A stretch of 64,000 bases of DNA. Origin: Phycisphaeraceae bacterium (GTDB lineage Bacteria > Planctomycetota > Phycisphaerae > Phycisphaerales > UBA1924). The DNA is taken from contig JACKHC010000001.1 in the NCBI GenBank assembly GCA_020639235.1, positions 2,232,001 through 2,296,000 of the forward strand, read 5' to 3'. Below, piece by piece: positions 1 to 8,903 of the stretch. The notes below the pieces were generated by a model, which had not been told where the DNA came from, did not search any database, and saw only the letters and a program-made list of their open reading frames with translations. Both the position numbers and the translations under genes were made by a program. Each line of letters starts with the position of its first letter. Position 1 is the first letter of the stretch.

Positions 1-595
1 TGCCTGCGCGTGCCATATCGCTCATGGTCTGGCGGAACTCCGCGAGGCGCGTGACGAGTTCGGTCTGGCCGCTCGCGGACGTTCGGAGATGGCCTGTGAT
101 CTCTTCGAGCGACTTGCCCGACTCCGATGCATGCATTTCGGCGCGACGCGAAGAGACCTCGACCGACCCCGTAATCCGGGTTGCGGCGTCATCGACGCGA
201 TCTCCCATGCGTTCGGCGAGGCGCTCGATGGCGGGCACGACAAGGTCGAGCGCTTCGGCCGCACGCACGATTCGGTCGGCACGCTCGGCCTCGCGGTCCA
301 GATGCGAGTCGAACTTGCGGATGAGATCGGTGAGCTCCTGGTGGTTCCGTTGCAACTCGTCGAACCACTCCTGCTTGGTGCGGCGGGTCAAGGGGCGGGC
401 GAGGTTGACTTGGCGCGTGGTGACGACCGACGCGTCAGCGAGCTCTTCGAGGGCTTCCAATGGATGCTCTTCGACTATTTCTGCGTCGTGCGCGTCGTCA
501 AAGCCGGGCGGCGAGGCCTGGTCCGGGGCTTCGGGGTTCGCCGGGGCCCCGGGGTGACGCGAAAAGATCGAGCCGAGGCGCGTGAGAAGTCCCAT
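1..595 (-). CDS. Partial coiled-coil protein (3' end beyond window)
   Basis: An uninterrupted minus-strand frame runs from ATG at 595 off the left edge (198 codons visible). A GGAGG ribosome-binding site lies about 8 nt upstream. The translation starts MGLLTRLGSIFSRHPG, has an acidic Pro/Ala-rich stretch to about residue 55, then a charged region with heptad-like spacing (EWFDELQRNHQELTDLIRKF and onward) suggesting a long coiled coil. No catalytic motif is visible. It is divergent from the substrate-binding lipoprotein at 673. The C-terminus is not visible, so function is unknown; a methyl-accepting or membrane-scaffold-like protein is possible but unproven. Overlapping plus-strand frames here have no recognisable content. 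Confidence 0.7.
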   Translation of the reverse strand, partial: MGLLTRLGSIFSRHPGAPANPEAPDQASPPGFDDAHDAEIVEEHPLEALEELADASVVTTRQVNLARPLTRRTKQEWFDELQRNHQELTDLIRKFDSHLDREAERADRIVRAAEALDLVVPAIERLAERMGDRVDDAATRITGSVEVSSRRAEMHASESGKSLEEITGHLRTSASGQTELVTRLAEFRQTMSDMARAG

Positions 596-660
596 CCGTT
601 GCTTCCTCCAAATCGGGCCGGTTCCGTCCGGCCTGTGCGCTCGTTGCGACGACACCACCG

Positions 661-666
661 TACCAT
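661..666 (+). promoter_or_regulatory. -10-like hexamer TACCAT, near-leaderless start
   Basis: TACCAT ends 6 nt before the ATG at 673, and no Shine-Dalgarno fits between. Transcription starting about 7 nt after the hexamer would give a leaderless mRNA. No good -35 box is seen. Confidence 0.35.
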
Positions 667-672
667 GTCGTC

Positions 673-1572
673 ATGAACGTGCGACGCCGAGTTCGTGTAA
701 TGCTGGTTGTGCTGTTCTCACTCAGTGCGCTGCCGGGTTGCCGGGACGCATCGCAGGCAGAGAGCGCACCAGACATACCGAATGGGGCCGGGCCCGCCCA
801 GAGGATCGCGGTGCTCAGCCCCGCCATGGCGATCATCATCCGCGACCTCGGGCAAGGGGGCCGGATTGTCGCTCGCCACGGATGGGACATGGCCACCGAT
901 GTCGAGATCCCCGTCGCGGGAGACCAGCGTGGCATCGACTACGAGGTCCTGCTCGGCACGGGCCCGGACCTGATTCTGTTGGAGTCCGGCGCCGAACCGG
1001 TGCCGACCCGACTCCGCGAACTCGCGAATCGGAATGAATGGCGGATCGTTCGTCTGCCCATGCTGACGCTCGCGGACATCAGGTCGGCTGTTCTCGAACT
1101 CGATCAACTGACGGCACCTGCCGCTCCGTCCGCCCGCGCCCTTGAGCTAGTCGAAGCGTTCGATGAGTCGCTTCGCCCACAACCGGGGGTCCCGTCTCAC
1201 GCCGGACGAGTTGTGATGCTTGTGTCGGCGGACCCACCGGGAGTGCTCGGGCCGGGGTCGTTTCATTATGAGATCGGCCATGCGATGGGGCTGGACATGG
1301 AGCCGCTGGATGGGGCGCCGTTCATCAACATGAGCGCCGAGGAACTGCGCGCCCTGAATCCCGACACGGTTGTGTTTATTGTGCCCGGCGCGGCCGACGA
1401 GCAATCGTCGACGATGCTCGAGCCTCTTGCCTCTCTGGGGATGCGCGCGGTTGAGCGTGGCGGGATCATCCTCGTCACGGATGCGGAGTCCCTCACGCCC
1501 AGCACAGCGATGATCCGGTTTGCTCAAGATCTTCGATCCCAGTTCGAGGCACTTCCCGTCCTTGGAGACTAG
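673..1572 (+). CDS. ABC importer substrate-binding lipoprotein (siderophore/cobalamin type)
   Basis: A 299-residue protein with an N-terminal signal ending in a lipobox (LPGC, Cys23), followed by a periplasmic-binding fold of the BtuF/FepB kind: a lobe containing AVLSPAMAIIIRDLG, a segment placing the substrate site in terms of known position (LGTGPDLILLESG), and a second lobe (ELRALNPDTVVFIVPG). This architecture matches Fe3+-siderophore, heme or vitamin B12 binding proteins; the sequence does not distinguish the ligand. The cognate permease and ATPase lie at 4598 and 5620, separated by two sulfotransferase genes on the other strand. Its TAG stop and that of the convergent gene share the palindrome CTAG at 1569-1572. 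Confidence 0.8.
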   Translation: MNVRRRVRVMLVVLFSLSALPGCRDASQAESAPDIPNGAGPAQRIAVLSPAMAIIIRDLGQGGRIVARHGWDMATDVEIPVAGDQRGIDYEVLLGTGPDLILLESGAEPVPTRLRELANRNEWRIVRLPMLTLADIRSAVLELDQLTAPAAPSARALELVEAFDESLRPQPGVPSHAGRVVMLVSADPPGVLGPGSFHYEIGHAMGLDMEPLDGAPFINMSAEELRALNPDTVVFIVPGAADEQSSTMLEPLASLGMRAVERGGIILVTDAESLTPSTAMIRFAQDLRSQFEALPVLGD

Positions 1573-3059
1573 TCGTCGATGTATTTGAGCAACGGTGCGA
1601 GGTGTTTCTCGTACCGCTTCCATCGCGCAACCGCTGAGGTGTACATGGGCTGGCGAACCTGCTGGGCGCTTGCGGTCGGGACAAAGCGCTCGGAGCGATG
1701 GAACTGCAGGCATCGCTCATCCCACGGCACGCCTATATGCTTCATGAGTCGCTTCGTGGCCGACTCCGAGTCCGTGACCAGGTTCTCGTAGGGCGACTCG
1801 AGGATCTGGCCCGGCAGAACCTTGTACCAGTGCTCCATGACCCGTTTATACGAGCGGTAATACCGCCCGATGTGCTCCAGATCATTGGAGAACCGGACGC
1901 TCTGCGCGAAGAAATCCTGCATGAAACACGACAATGCCGCGTCCCGCGGATCGCGCATGCAATGGACCAGCCTCGCCTTCGGGAACACTGACGCGAGCAA
2001 TCCGACGCGGAATGAGTTCGATGGCAGCTTATCGGTGATGCGACTCGCATCGGGCGCCATCTCTCGGTACGCGCTCTCCGCGACGGAGACGACTCGGTTC
2101 CAGTTTGCGATGCATGCGGGCTCGTTCAAGCATTCTGGATAGTTCGTCTCGGCGGATACGATCGAGGCGAGCTCCATCTGGAGCTCGTACATATGCAGTC
2201 GCTCGCCGCCCGCGAAGACGCCTTCGTGCATCGCGATGATCTGTTCTGTCAGACTCGTGCCCGACCGGGGCATCCCGATGATGAATACCGGCTGAGTCGA
2301 CTCTGATCCGAGCGGCGCCAAACGTTCGATGAGATCGCTCGTCCAAACGCTGATGTATCGTTCGGCCGCACGCTCGTATGTCGTGGGGTCGTATGCGACA
2401 CTCCGCAGGCGATTCCCCTCGGCGAACGCTTCGAACGCTTCGTCGTAACGCTCCACTTTATCGAGGAGTTTGCCCTTCGACATCAGGACCGCGCCGCGCT
2501 GTCGTCCATCGAGGTCCGTGCGGCTCAGGGCCACCAGCAACGCCCGTTCGGCCTGGTCATACTCGCCGCGCCGCGCAAAGATCTCGCTCGACAGCACGCA
2601 TGCCTGCGGTTCTGCGGGGTGTCGGGCGAATACTTCGCGGAGAATTCGCTCGGCCTCGTCATCACGTTTGAGGTGCGTCCAGACACCGGCGAGACTGATT
2701 TTGGGGCGCGCCAGGTTCGGGGCAAACTGGGCCGCACGCTCGAAGGCGTATCGCGCATCATCAAGACGAGCACAGAGTTCGTATGCCAGCCCGAGGTTGA
2801 TCTGGATGCGGGCATCGCTGGGGGCGATGCTCGCGGCTCTCTCGAGCCAGGGCACGGCGAGTTCCGGACCGCCGCGCTCCAGTTCCAACATGCCCCGCAT
2901 GTGGATCACATCCGCGTTGCCGGGATGGACTTCAAGGAGTTTGGAGTACAGGTCTCGAGCGCGCCGGAATCGCCCGGAGCGGTGTAGGTTGACCGCACGC
3001 ATCAACGCCCCGGGCAGCGCGAGTGACTCTGCTTGCGGCGCACCGGGCTCTGATGTCAT
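1569..3059 (-). CDS. TPR-repeat sulfotransferase family protein
   Basis: The protein is 496 aa from the ATG at 3059, which overlaps the upstream gene's stop in an ATGA; a longer in-frame start at 3335 would run deep into that gene and is rejected. Residues about 1-190 form tetratricopeptide repeats (for example LHRSGRFRRARDLYSKLLEV). A PAPS-binding 5'-phosphosulfate loop with GMPRSGTSLTEQ lies near residue 260, followed by CMRDPRDAALSCF, the 3'-phosphate-binding region. The family (TPR plus Sulfotransfer_3) is abundant in planctomycetes and related to tyrosylprotein sulfotransferases; acceptors are generally unknown. It is the second gene of a two-gene transcript with its paralogue at 3056-4552. 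Confidence 0.85.
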   Translation of the reverse strand: MTSEPGAPQAESLALPGALMRAVNLHRSGRFRRARDLYSKLLEVHPGNADVIHMRGMLELERGGPELAVPWLERAASIAPSDARIQINLGLAYELCARLDDARYAFERAAQFAPNLARPKISLAGVWTHLKRDDEAERILREVFARHPAEPQACVLSSEIFARRGEYDQAERALLVALSRTDLDGRQRGAVLMSKGKLLDKVERYDEAFEAFAEGNRLRSVAYDPTTYERAAERYISVWTSDLIERLAPLGSESTQPVFIIGMPRSGTSLTEQIIAMHEGVFAGGERLHMYELQMELASIVSAETNYPECLNEPACIANWNRVVSVAESAYREMAPDASRITDKLPSNSFRVGLLASVFPKARLVHCMRDPRDAALSCFMQDFFAQSVRFSNDLEHIGRYYRSYKRVMEHWYKVLPGQILESPYENLVTDSESATKRLMKHIGVPWDERCLQFHRSERFVPTASAQQVRQPMYTSAVARWKRYEKHLAPLLKYIDD

Positions 3060-4552
3060 GCGGACGACTCCGCCGTGTCGAAGCCGAGCGCCGTCTTGAG
3101 TGCGCCGATGTGGCGGTCGTAATGCCGCCAGCGCTCGACCGACTGGTCGTAGATGGGTTTGTCGGCCTGATCGAAGGAAGCCGTCGCGATGATACGCTTG
3201 GACTCGTGGAACTTCAGGCACTTGTCGTCCCATTCCATCCCGACAAACTCGATCATGCGCCGGGCCTGTCGGTCGAGGTCCGCTACGGTCCGCTCGTATC
3301 GCATTTCGAGAATGTTCAGGCCGCAGCGCTCCCAATGTTCCATCAGGCGCTGATACTGCTTGAAGTAGCCCGCCAGGTCATTGAGATCGCATGAATAGGG
3401 CTGGAGATTGCCGGCGAAGTTCTGGAAGTAGCACGAGAGGCAAGTGTCGAGCGGATGGCGCGTGCAATGGATGATTTTTGCATTCGGCAACATGCACGAG
3501 ATGAGACCGACATGTTGGAAGTTGCCCGGCAGCTTGTCGACGACCCGATCCGCCCCGGGGAATCTCGCATCAAGATCTGCGAGAAACTCATCGGCGACTT
3601 CCTTGGCGCGGTGCGCGTTCCATCCTTTCATGCATCCGGGGTATTGCCCGGGCCATGAGAGCCGCGTCGGGAGGTCCTGCGCAAGCATCCAGATGGTCGG
3701 CAGTTCGCCCGCGCCCGCGATGCGCGGGTGACCCGCGAGAATCTGCTCGGTAAGCGTTGTGCCAGAACGGGGCATGCCGACAATGAACACGGGCTTTGAC
3801 GAGTCGTTCCCCATTCCGCGGCACGACTCGATGAACTCCTGGGAGAACACCTCGATGATGCGGTCGATGTACCGCTCGTGCCCCTTGAGTTGGTATGGCC
3901 TGGCCTTGTAGGTATTGGCGATGCGGTAGTACTCGAACGCGAGGTCGTAGTCGCCCATCGCGTCGCACAGCATCCCGGCGGTGTAGTTCAGTCGGACACG
4001 GTCCTGATTGGCCAGTCGAATCGGCGCAAGCGCCTTACGGATGCGCTCCAGGGCCTGAGCGGTGTTACCCTGGCGGTGCTCGATCAGTGCGGCGATATCC
4101 GCACTCGCCGGGAACGGCGGGTCCTGTTCAAGGAACGGGCGGATAACTTCTATTGCCTCGTCGTCGCGTTTCAAACGGAAGAGGGCTCTGGCACACCCGT
4201 TGATGGCGCGGGGATCGTTGTTGTTCCGGGCACCGGCCTGCCTGTAGGCCTCGGCGGAGCGTTCGAAATCGCCGTCCATGAAACACGCGGTCGCGAGGTT
4301 GTAGTACGCATCGACGCGTGTGTCGTCGTATTTCAAAGACTGTTCGAATGCCCTGATCGCGTCCGGGGCGTTGCCCCGGCTCAGATAGAGCATTCCCAGT
4401 TCGTAGGCGGCCTCGGCGCGGTTGTCGCCGTGCTCGGTCAGCAACCGGAGCATGTGCGCGGCGGCGGTTTGCTTTCCCGATCTCGCGAGGGATTTGGCGG
4501 CGTTGACCGACGCGCCGAGCATCGAAGACGGTTTGGGTGAGGTGTTGCTCAT
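3056..4552 (-). CDS. TPR-repeat sulfotransferase family protein
   Basis: A 498-residue paralogue of the downstream gene. It has N-terminal TPR units (residues about 20-230, for example LGMLYLSRGNAPDAIRAFEQ), a PAPS loop with GMPRSGTTLTEQILAGHPRI near residue 258, and a CTRHPLDTCLSCYFQNF block for the 3'-phosphate. Its stop overlaps the next start by 4 nt, so the two are translationally coupled. It is divergent from the permease gene with only 45 nt between; a TATAGT hexamer reading leftwards at 4568-4563 ends 10 nt before the start codon. The substrate is not predictable. Confidence 0.85.
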   Translation of the reverse strand: MSNTSPKPSSMLGASVNAAKSLARSGKQTAAAHMLRLLTEHGDNRAEAAYELGMLYLSRGNAPDAIRAFEQSLKYDDTRVDAYYNLATACFMDGDFERSAEAYRQAGARNNNDPRAINGCARALFRLKRDDEAIEVIRPFLEQDPPFPASADIAALIEHRQGNTAQALERIRKALAPIRLANQDRVRLNYTAGMLCDAMGDYDLAFEYYRIANTYKARPYQLKGHERYIDRIIEVFSQEFIESCRGMGNDSSKPVFIVGMPRSGTTLTEQILAGHPRIAGAGELPTIWMLAQDLPTRLSWPGQYPGCMKGWNAHRAKEVADEFLADLDARFPGADRVVDKLPGNFQHVGLISCMLPNAKIIHCTRHPLDTCLSCYFQNFAGNLQPYSCDLNDLAGYFKQYQRLMEHWERCGLNILEMRYERTVADLDRQARRMIEFVGMEWDDKCLKFHESKRIIATASFDQADKPIYDQSVERWRHYDRHIGALKTALGFDTAESSA

Positions 4553-4562
4553 GGAAGCCCGT

Positions 4563-4568
4563 ACTATA
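4563..4568 (-). promoter_or_regulatory. -10-like hexamer TATAGT
   Basis: On the minus strand TATAGT ends 10 nt before the ATG at 4552, in the 45-nt divergent gap. The overlapping plus-strand TATACG could serve the permease gene at 4598. Confidence 0.3.
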
Positions 4569-4597
4569 CGCCCCCACCAGTCTCGATCGCCCCGACA

Positions 4598-5623
4598 ATG
4601 ACCTTACCCAATCGACGACCGCCGATATTCGCGTTCTTGTTGCTTGCCATGATGCTCGCGGCGGGCGGGGTCCTCCGCCTGTCCATCGATGCTGCAAACG
4701 GCTGGTTCACGATTGACCTCATCGGCCTGTCACCCCGTACCCTCCAGTGGCCCGGGAGTGCGATCGTCTGGGAACTCCGGCTGATCTCGGTTTGTGCCGC
4801 GTGCGCGATCGGCGCCGCTCTCGGTGTGTCCGGGTTGATGCTCCAGTCCATGCTCCGCAACCCGCTTGCGTCGCCCTACATCATCGGCGTCAGCTCGGGC
4901 GCGGGGCTGGCGATCGCCGGCGTCGCATGGTTCGGATTTGTGACAACCGGCGCCGCCAGCACTTCCGGCGTGCCCGTCGTCGCGCCGGTTCTGGGGGCCT
5001 TGGGGACACTCGCGCTGGTTTACTGGCTGAGCCGGCGTCGGGGCGCGATCGATCCGACCGCCCTGGTGTTGACCGGAATCATCGTAAGTCTGACATTCGG
5101 GGCGATCACGACGCTTTTCCAGTCGTTGATGCCCGACCGAGGCATGGCCAGCGTTACAAGGTGGGTCATGGGGACAATCCGATCGGACACCTCGTGGGTT
5201 GGCATCTCGATGCTGGCGGGCTTGGCGATGTTCGGCACCGGGTGTGCCGTGCTCCTGGGCCCACGAATGGACGCCATGATGCTGAGCGATGACGAGGCCC
5301 GTTCGGTCGGCGTACGAGTCGGAGCGGTGCGCACCGCGATGCTCGGGCTGGCGGGCGTATTGACGGCTGGCGCGGTGATCCTCGCCGGTCCGATCGGGTT
5401 CGTCGGGCTGGTCGCCCCGCATATGGCGAGGCTGCTCGTCGGGCATTCGCATCGATCGCTTGTGATCGCGACGGCTCTCTCGGGGTCGGCGTTGCTCGTC
5501 TGGGCGGAAGCGGTCGTGGCGGAACTCCGGTTCAGTACGGGCCAGATTCCCGTTGGCGTGGTGACCGCTTTGATCGGTGGGCCAATCTTCATCGTACTCT
5601 TTCGCCGGAGCGACATGGCATGA
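4598..5623 (+). CDS. FecCD/BtuC-type ABC importer permease
   Basis: A 341-residue very hydrophobic protein with about nine or ten transmembrane segments. It has the family hallmark in which an arginine-rich start of a helix (WELRLISVCAACAIGAALGV) is followed by GLMLQSMLRNPLASPYIIGVSSGAG. The C-terminal GPIGFVGLVAPHMARLLVGH is the coupling region that contacts the ATPase. It is the permease of a Fe3+-siderophore, heme or cobalamin importer. The stop overlaps the ATPase start (ATGA at 5620-5623), indicating a coupled pair. The likely partner binding protein is at 673-1572. Confidence 0.9.
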   Translation: MTLPNRRPPIFAFLLLAMMLAAGGVLRLSIDAANGWFTIDLIGLSPRTLQWPGSAIVWELRLISVCAACAIGAALGVSGLMLQSMLRNPLASPYIIGVSSGAGLAIAGVAWFGFVTTGAASTSGVPVVAPVLGALGTLALVYWLSRRRGAIDPTALVLTGIIVSLTFGAITTLFQSLMPDRGMASVTRWVMGTIRSDTSWVGISMLAGLAMFGTGCAVLLGPRMDAMMLSDDEARSVGVRVGAVRTAMLGLAGVLTAGAVILAGPIGFVGLVAPHMARLLVGHSHRSLVIATALSGSALLVWAEAVVAELRFSTGQIPVGVVTALIGGPIFIVLFRRSDMA

Positions 5624-6441
5624 TGCTCCGGTGCGACAAGGTGTGCTTCTCGTATTCCGAGGGACGAACGGTCCTGCGCGATGTGTCAATTGCGGCTGAT
5701 CGAGGAGTGACGGTGATCCTCGGGCCCAACGGCGCCGGGAAGTCGACTTTGCTTCGCGTGATGGCGGGGTTGCTGACGCCGGAGTCGGGCAGGGTATCCC
5801 TCGGCTCGGAGTCGGTTGAAGACATGAACGCCGCGGAGCGCGCCCGACGAGTCGCCTACATCTCGCAGACGCCGGTGGTCTCGGCGTCGATATCCGTCCG
5901 TCAGGTTGTTTCGCTCGGACGCGTTGTGATCGGCAGGGACGGTCCTGCGGTCGAGCGGGCTCTGGTGAGGACCGGATTGCGAGACATGGCTGATCGGGCA
6001 TTCCACGAGTTGAGCGCCGGGCAGAAGCAGCGGGTCATGCTGGCGCGAGCCCTCGCGCAGCTCGAGGGAAGAGCCGACGGCACCCGTGTTCTCATCGCCG
6101 ACGAGCCGATCACGGCGCTGGATCCAAGTCACGCTGCCCGGGCGTCGATGATTCTCAGAGAAGCGGGACGAGAAACTGCCGTTGTCATCGTGGTCCATGA
6201 TCCGACGCTCGCGTTGGCGGTGGCGGATCGTGCGGTCATCCTGTCGAGTGACGGAAGAGTCCTGTCGCAGGGCACCGGCATTGAGGTGATCACGCCGGAG
6301 ACACTGAGCGAGGCGTTCGGCGTCGAGTTCGATCGGGCCGAGATCGCGGTCGAAGGCGAGGGGAGGCCGAGCGTGGCGTTAATTCCCCGGATGACCGGAT
6401 CGGGCCGACGTGCGTATGATGGGGGCGATGTTCCGGAATAA
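5620..6441 (+). CDS. ABC importer ATP-binding protein (FecE/BtuD type)
   Basis: A 273-residue ABC ATPase. Walker A (GPNGAGKST) is at about residues 37-45, the signature LSAGQKQR at about 132, Walker B (VLIADEPITALDP) at about 157, and the switch His in VVHDP. The arrangement fits the iron-siderophore/cobalamin importer ATPases. Two start codons are possible (5620 and 5623); the first overlaps the permease stop. The C-terminal 40 residues after LSEAFGVEFDRAEI are a short family-typical tail. The last 14 nt overlap the next gene if that starts at 6428. Confidence 0.9.
   Translation: MMLRCDKVCFSYSEGRTVLRDVSIAADRGVTVILGPNGAGKSTLLRVMAGLLTPESGRVSLGSESVEDMNAAERARRVAYISQTPVVSASISVRQVVSLGRVVIGRDGPAVERALVRTGLRDMADRAFHELSAGQKQRVMLARALAQLEGRADGTRVLIADEPITALDPSHAARASMILREAGRETAVVIVVHDPTLALAVADRAVILSSDGRVLSQGTGIEVITPETLSEAFGVEFDRAEIAVEGEGRPSVALIPRMTGSGRRAYDGGDVPE
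6415..6420 (+). promoter_or_regulatory. -10-like hexamer TATGAT
   Basis: TATGAT lies inside the end of the ATPase gene, 7 nt before the ATG at 6428, one of several near-leaderless start arrangements in this window. Confidence 0.3.
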
Positions 6442-7204
6442 CCCGCAGTTCGTCGTCCTGTTGATTTTCTTCGGCCTGTCGGGGCTGTCGTGGATCATGA
6501 ATAAGCTGCGTGAGCAGAAGCAGATCAAGCAGATCAACGACGCCCGGCGCAAGCGCCGCGAAGAGGAACTCAGGACCGGTCGTTCGACGCCCGCATCACC
6601 CGGCGGAGACAGCAGTCAACAGGGCGAGCCGCTGCCCTCACTCGAAGAACTGGCCGCAAGACGTCAGAGGCAACTCGAAGAGCTCCGTGCGCGTCAACAG
6701 GCCAAGGCCCGCCAGGGAGGGAAGGCGACCCCGCCGGTTGTTCGTCCTACCGGAACCGTCCCGCAATCTCGCCCGACGATCCGCCCCGCTCCACCGGTCG
6801 CCCCGCCGCGAGCTCCTCAGCCCCCTGTTCGCCCGATCCCGCCTTCTCCGGCTCAGCGTGTGCCGACCGGAAGAGCCAAGCCGGGTGCCCCGAAGCGCCG
6901 CCAGATCGTCATTGGCTCGCCACCCAAGCCCAAGCCGCAACCCTCCCGGCCGACGCCTATTCGTGAGGCCGAACAGCCCTCACGGACGCTCAGGGCTTTG
7001 GCGAGCACGACGGGTGTCTCGGACGAGTTCGGGGAAGCCACTACGCACGGCCTACTGACGAACATCCACGCCGAGGCCACGGGGTCGCAGGACTCAGGAG
7101 TTGGTATCGCTGGGGTGGGCGCATTCTCGCGTGATGCGATGCGCCGTGCGATCATCATGAGCGAGGTCCTTTCGCCCCCAGTCTCGATGCGCGAAGGGCA
7201 TTGA
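6428..7204 (+). CDS. Membrane-anchored Pro-rich protein of unknown function
   Basis: I do not recognise this 258-residue protein. After MFRNNPQFVVLLIFFGLSG there is one N-terminal transmembrane helix, then a Lys/Arg/Glu-rich probable coiled coil (KLREQKQIKQINDARRKRRE), a long low-complexity Pro/Ala/Arg-rich linker (residues about 50-180), and a more ordered C-terminus (LASTTGVSDEFGEAT to the end) with DAMRRAIIMSEVLSPP. It is probably anchored in the inner membrane with a cytoplasmic tail. Alternative in-frame starts at 6410 and 6416 exist; 6428 gives the cleanest membrane anchor. It overlaps the ATPase end by 14 nt and its own stop lies 68 nt before the peptidase start. Confidence 0.6.
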   Translation: MFRNNPQFVVLLIFFGLSGLSWIMNKLREQKQIKQINDARRKRREEELRTGRSTPASPGGDSSQQGEPLPSLEELAARRQRQLEELRARQQAKARQGGKATPPVVRPTGTVPQSRPTIRPAPPVAPPRAPQPPVRPIPPSPAQRVPTGRAKPGAPKRRQIVIGSPPKPKPQPSRPTPIREAEQPSRTLRALASTTGVSDEFGEATTHGLLTNIHAEATGSQDSGVGIAGVGAFSRDAMRRAIIMSEVLSPPVSMREGH

Positions 7205-7256
7205 TCCTTCATTCGTTGGCGATCCGCCGACCAACGCCACCGAAACGGCGTGCGGG

Positions 7257-7262
7257 TATACT
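7257..7262 (+). promoter_or_regulatory. -10-like hexamer TATACT
   Basis: TATACT ends 10 nt before the ATG at 7273; the intervening bases are C-rich and carry no Shine-Dalgarno. Confidence 0.4.
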
Positions 7263-7272
7263 CGGCCCCCTT

Positions 7273-8421
7273 ATGCCCGCAACCAAGCCACGCACATCTC
7301 GCAGATCTTCGCGCTCGCGTGCCGGGGGCGGCACCCATGCGATCCAAAAGGGAAGACTGGCGGGCGTACGGCGGGGGATGCGCCGTGACGGGCTGGACGC
7401 GCTGCTCGTTACGAACCCGGTCGATATCAGGTATCTGACGGGATTCTCGGGCGAGGCGTCGTACGCACTGGTCACCCGAGCCCAGTTCTGGGTGATCTCT
7501 GACTTCCGCTTTCAGGAGGAGTTGGCGGCTCTCAGGGGGCTGGCCCGCGTGTTCATCCGAACGGGCGAAATTGTCGGCGCTCTTGGCGAAGTCGCCGGCC
7601 GCATGGGGCTTAAGGCGATCGGCTTCCAGAGCGAGCATCTGGCGTATTCGACCGCGACGCGTATTGCAGGATCGCTCGGAGTCGGGAACATGCGTCCGAC
7701 CACCGGCATCCTGAACGACCTGCGCCAAATCAAGGAAGAGTCGGAACTCGCGTCCATCCGGGCCGCGATCAAGATTCAACAAGACGCGCTCGTCGCCACG
7801 CTGGGACAGATCGATGCCGGCATGACAGAACTCGAAGTGACCGCGGTTCTGGAATATGAGATGAAGGCCCGCGGCTCGACCGACCCCGCCTTCGGCTCGA
7901 TCGTCGCGGCGGGTGCCAATGGCTCGCTCCCGCACGCGATTCCGGGCAAGGCGAAACTCAAGCGGAACTCGACGCTGCTGATCGACTGGGGCGCAACCGT
8001 GAACGGTTACCGTTCGGACATGACGCGCACATTCACGCTTGGTAAGTGGCCCCCCGTGATGCGCGAGGTGTACGAGATCGTTCTTGATGCCCATTACGCC
8101 GGGATCGACGCGATCAGGCCCGGAGCGATCGCGGGCGAGGTGGACGCTGCGGCCCGCAAGATCATTACGGACGCGGGGTACGGCAAGGAGTTCGGGCATT
8201 CGCTCGGGCACGGCATCGGACTCAATGTCCATGAAGCGCCGGGCCTGCGTGCGGGGGCGGACACGGTTCTTGAACCTGGCATGGTGGTGACGGTTGAGCC
8301 GGGTATTTACCTTCCCGGCGTCGGCGGTGTGCGCATCGAAGATGATGTGCTGGTGACGGCGCGCGGCGCGCGGTCGCTCTGTTCCCTTCCCAAAGACATC
8401 CGTTGGGCGACGCTCACATGA
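7273..8421 (+). CDS. Xaa-Pro aminopeptidase (peptidase M24)
   Basis: A 382-residue metallopeptidase of the pita-bread fold that releases N-terminal residues before proline. All five dinuclear metal ligands are visible: Asp in LLIDWGATVNGYRSD and again in the same segment, His in GHSLGHGIGLNVHE, and two Glu in VTVEPGIYLPGVGG and VRIEDDVLVT. The N-terminal creatinase-like domain contains DALLVTNPVDIRYLTGFSGE. The start at 7273 follows a TATACT box; a start at 7201 would add a basic tail with no homology. Its stop overlaps accB (ATGA at 8418-8421). A peptidase next to accBC is a common bacterial order, although efp is missing here. Confidence 0.92.
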   Translation: MPATKPRTSRRSSRSRAGGGTHAIQKGRLAGVRRGMRRDGLDALLVTNPVDIRYLTGFSGEASYALVTRAQFWVISDFRFQEELAALRGLARVFIRTGEIVGALGEVAGRMGLKAIGFQSEHLAYSTATRIAGSLGVGNMRPTTGILNDLRQIKEESELASIRAAIKIQQDALVATLGQIDAGMTELEVTAVLEYEMKARGSTDPAFGSIVAAGANGSLPHAIPGKAKLKRNSTLLIDWGATVNGYRSDMTRTFTLGKWPPVMREVYEIVLDAHYAGIDAIRPGAIAGEVDAAARKIITDAGYGKEFGHSLGHGIGLNVHEAPGLRAGADTVLEPGMVVTVEPGIYLPGVGGVRIEDDVLVTARGARSLCSLPKDIRWATLT

Positions 8422-8894
8422 TTGATATTCGTAAACTCAAAGAACTCGTCAAACTCATGGTTGAGAACGACCTCTCCGAACTCGATCTGCGCGACGAGCA
8501 GGAAACCGTGGTGGTACGCCGGTCGATGGGCGGGCAGTTTGTCCCGATGGCCGCTCCGGCGATGCACGCCCCCGTCATGCACACCCATGCGCCCAGCACA
8601 ACACCTGCGGCAGCCGCGAGCGACACGGGCGATGACTCGGACGACGAAGCGGGGCTTGTCGCGATCACCTCGCCGATGGTCGGCACCTTTTACGCGGCGG
8701 CCGATCCGGGCAGCCCACCTTTCGCGTCACCCGGGACGAGCGTCTCCCACGAGTCGATCGTGTGTATCGTCGAAGCGATGAAGGTGTTCTCGGAGATCAA
8801 GGCCGAGTGCATGGGCGTCGTCGAGAAGGTGCTCGTCAAGAACGGCGAGCCGGTCGAATACGGGCAGAAACTCTTCCTTGTCCGCCCCTCGTAA
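8418..8894 (+). CDS. accB: Biotin carboxyl carrier protein of acetyl-CoA carboxylase
   Basis: A 158-residue carrier that is biotinylated and shuttles carboxyl groups in the first step of fatty acid synthesis. The N-terminal dimerisation-like segment (MIDIRKLKELVKLMVENDLS) is followed by a Pro/Ala-rich linker and the biotinyl domain, with the biotin-accepting Lys122 in CIVEAMKVFSEI. The start at 8418 overlaps the peptidase stop and restores the family N-terminus. Nine nucleotides separate it from accC. AccA and AccD genes are not in this window. Confidence 0.95.
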   Translation: MIDIRKLKELVKLMVENDLSELDLRDEQETVVVRRSMGGQFVPMAAPAMHAPVMHTHAPSTTPAAAASDTGDDSDDEAGLVAITSPMVGTFYAAADPGSPPFASPGTSVSHESIVCIVEAMKVFSEIKAECMGVVEKVLVKNGEPVEYGQKLFLVRPS

Positions 8895-8903
8895 GCGAGA
8901 GCC

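Noticed and set aside
3060..3335. N-terminal extension of the downstream sulfotransferase
   Set aside because: It would lie inside the upstream paralogue. The ATGA overlap at 3056-3059 gives a natural start and the extension has no TPR pattern.
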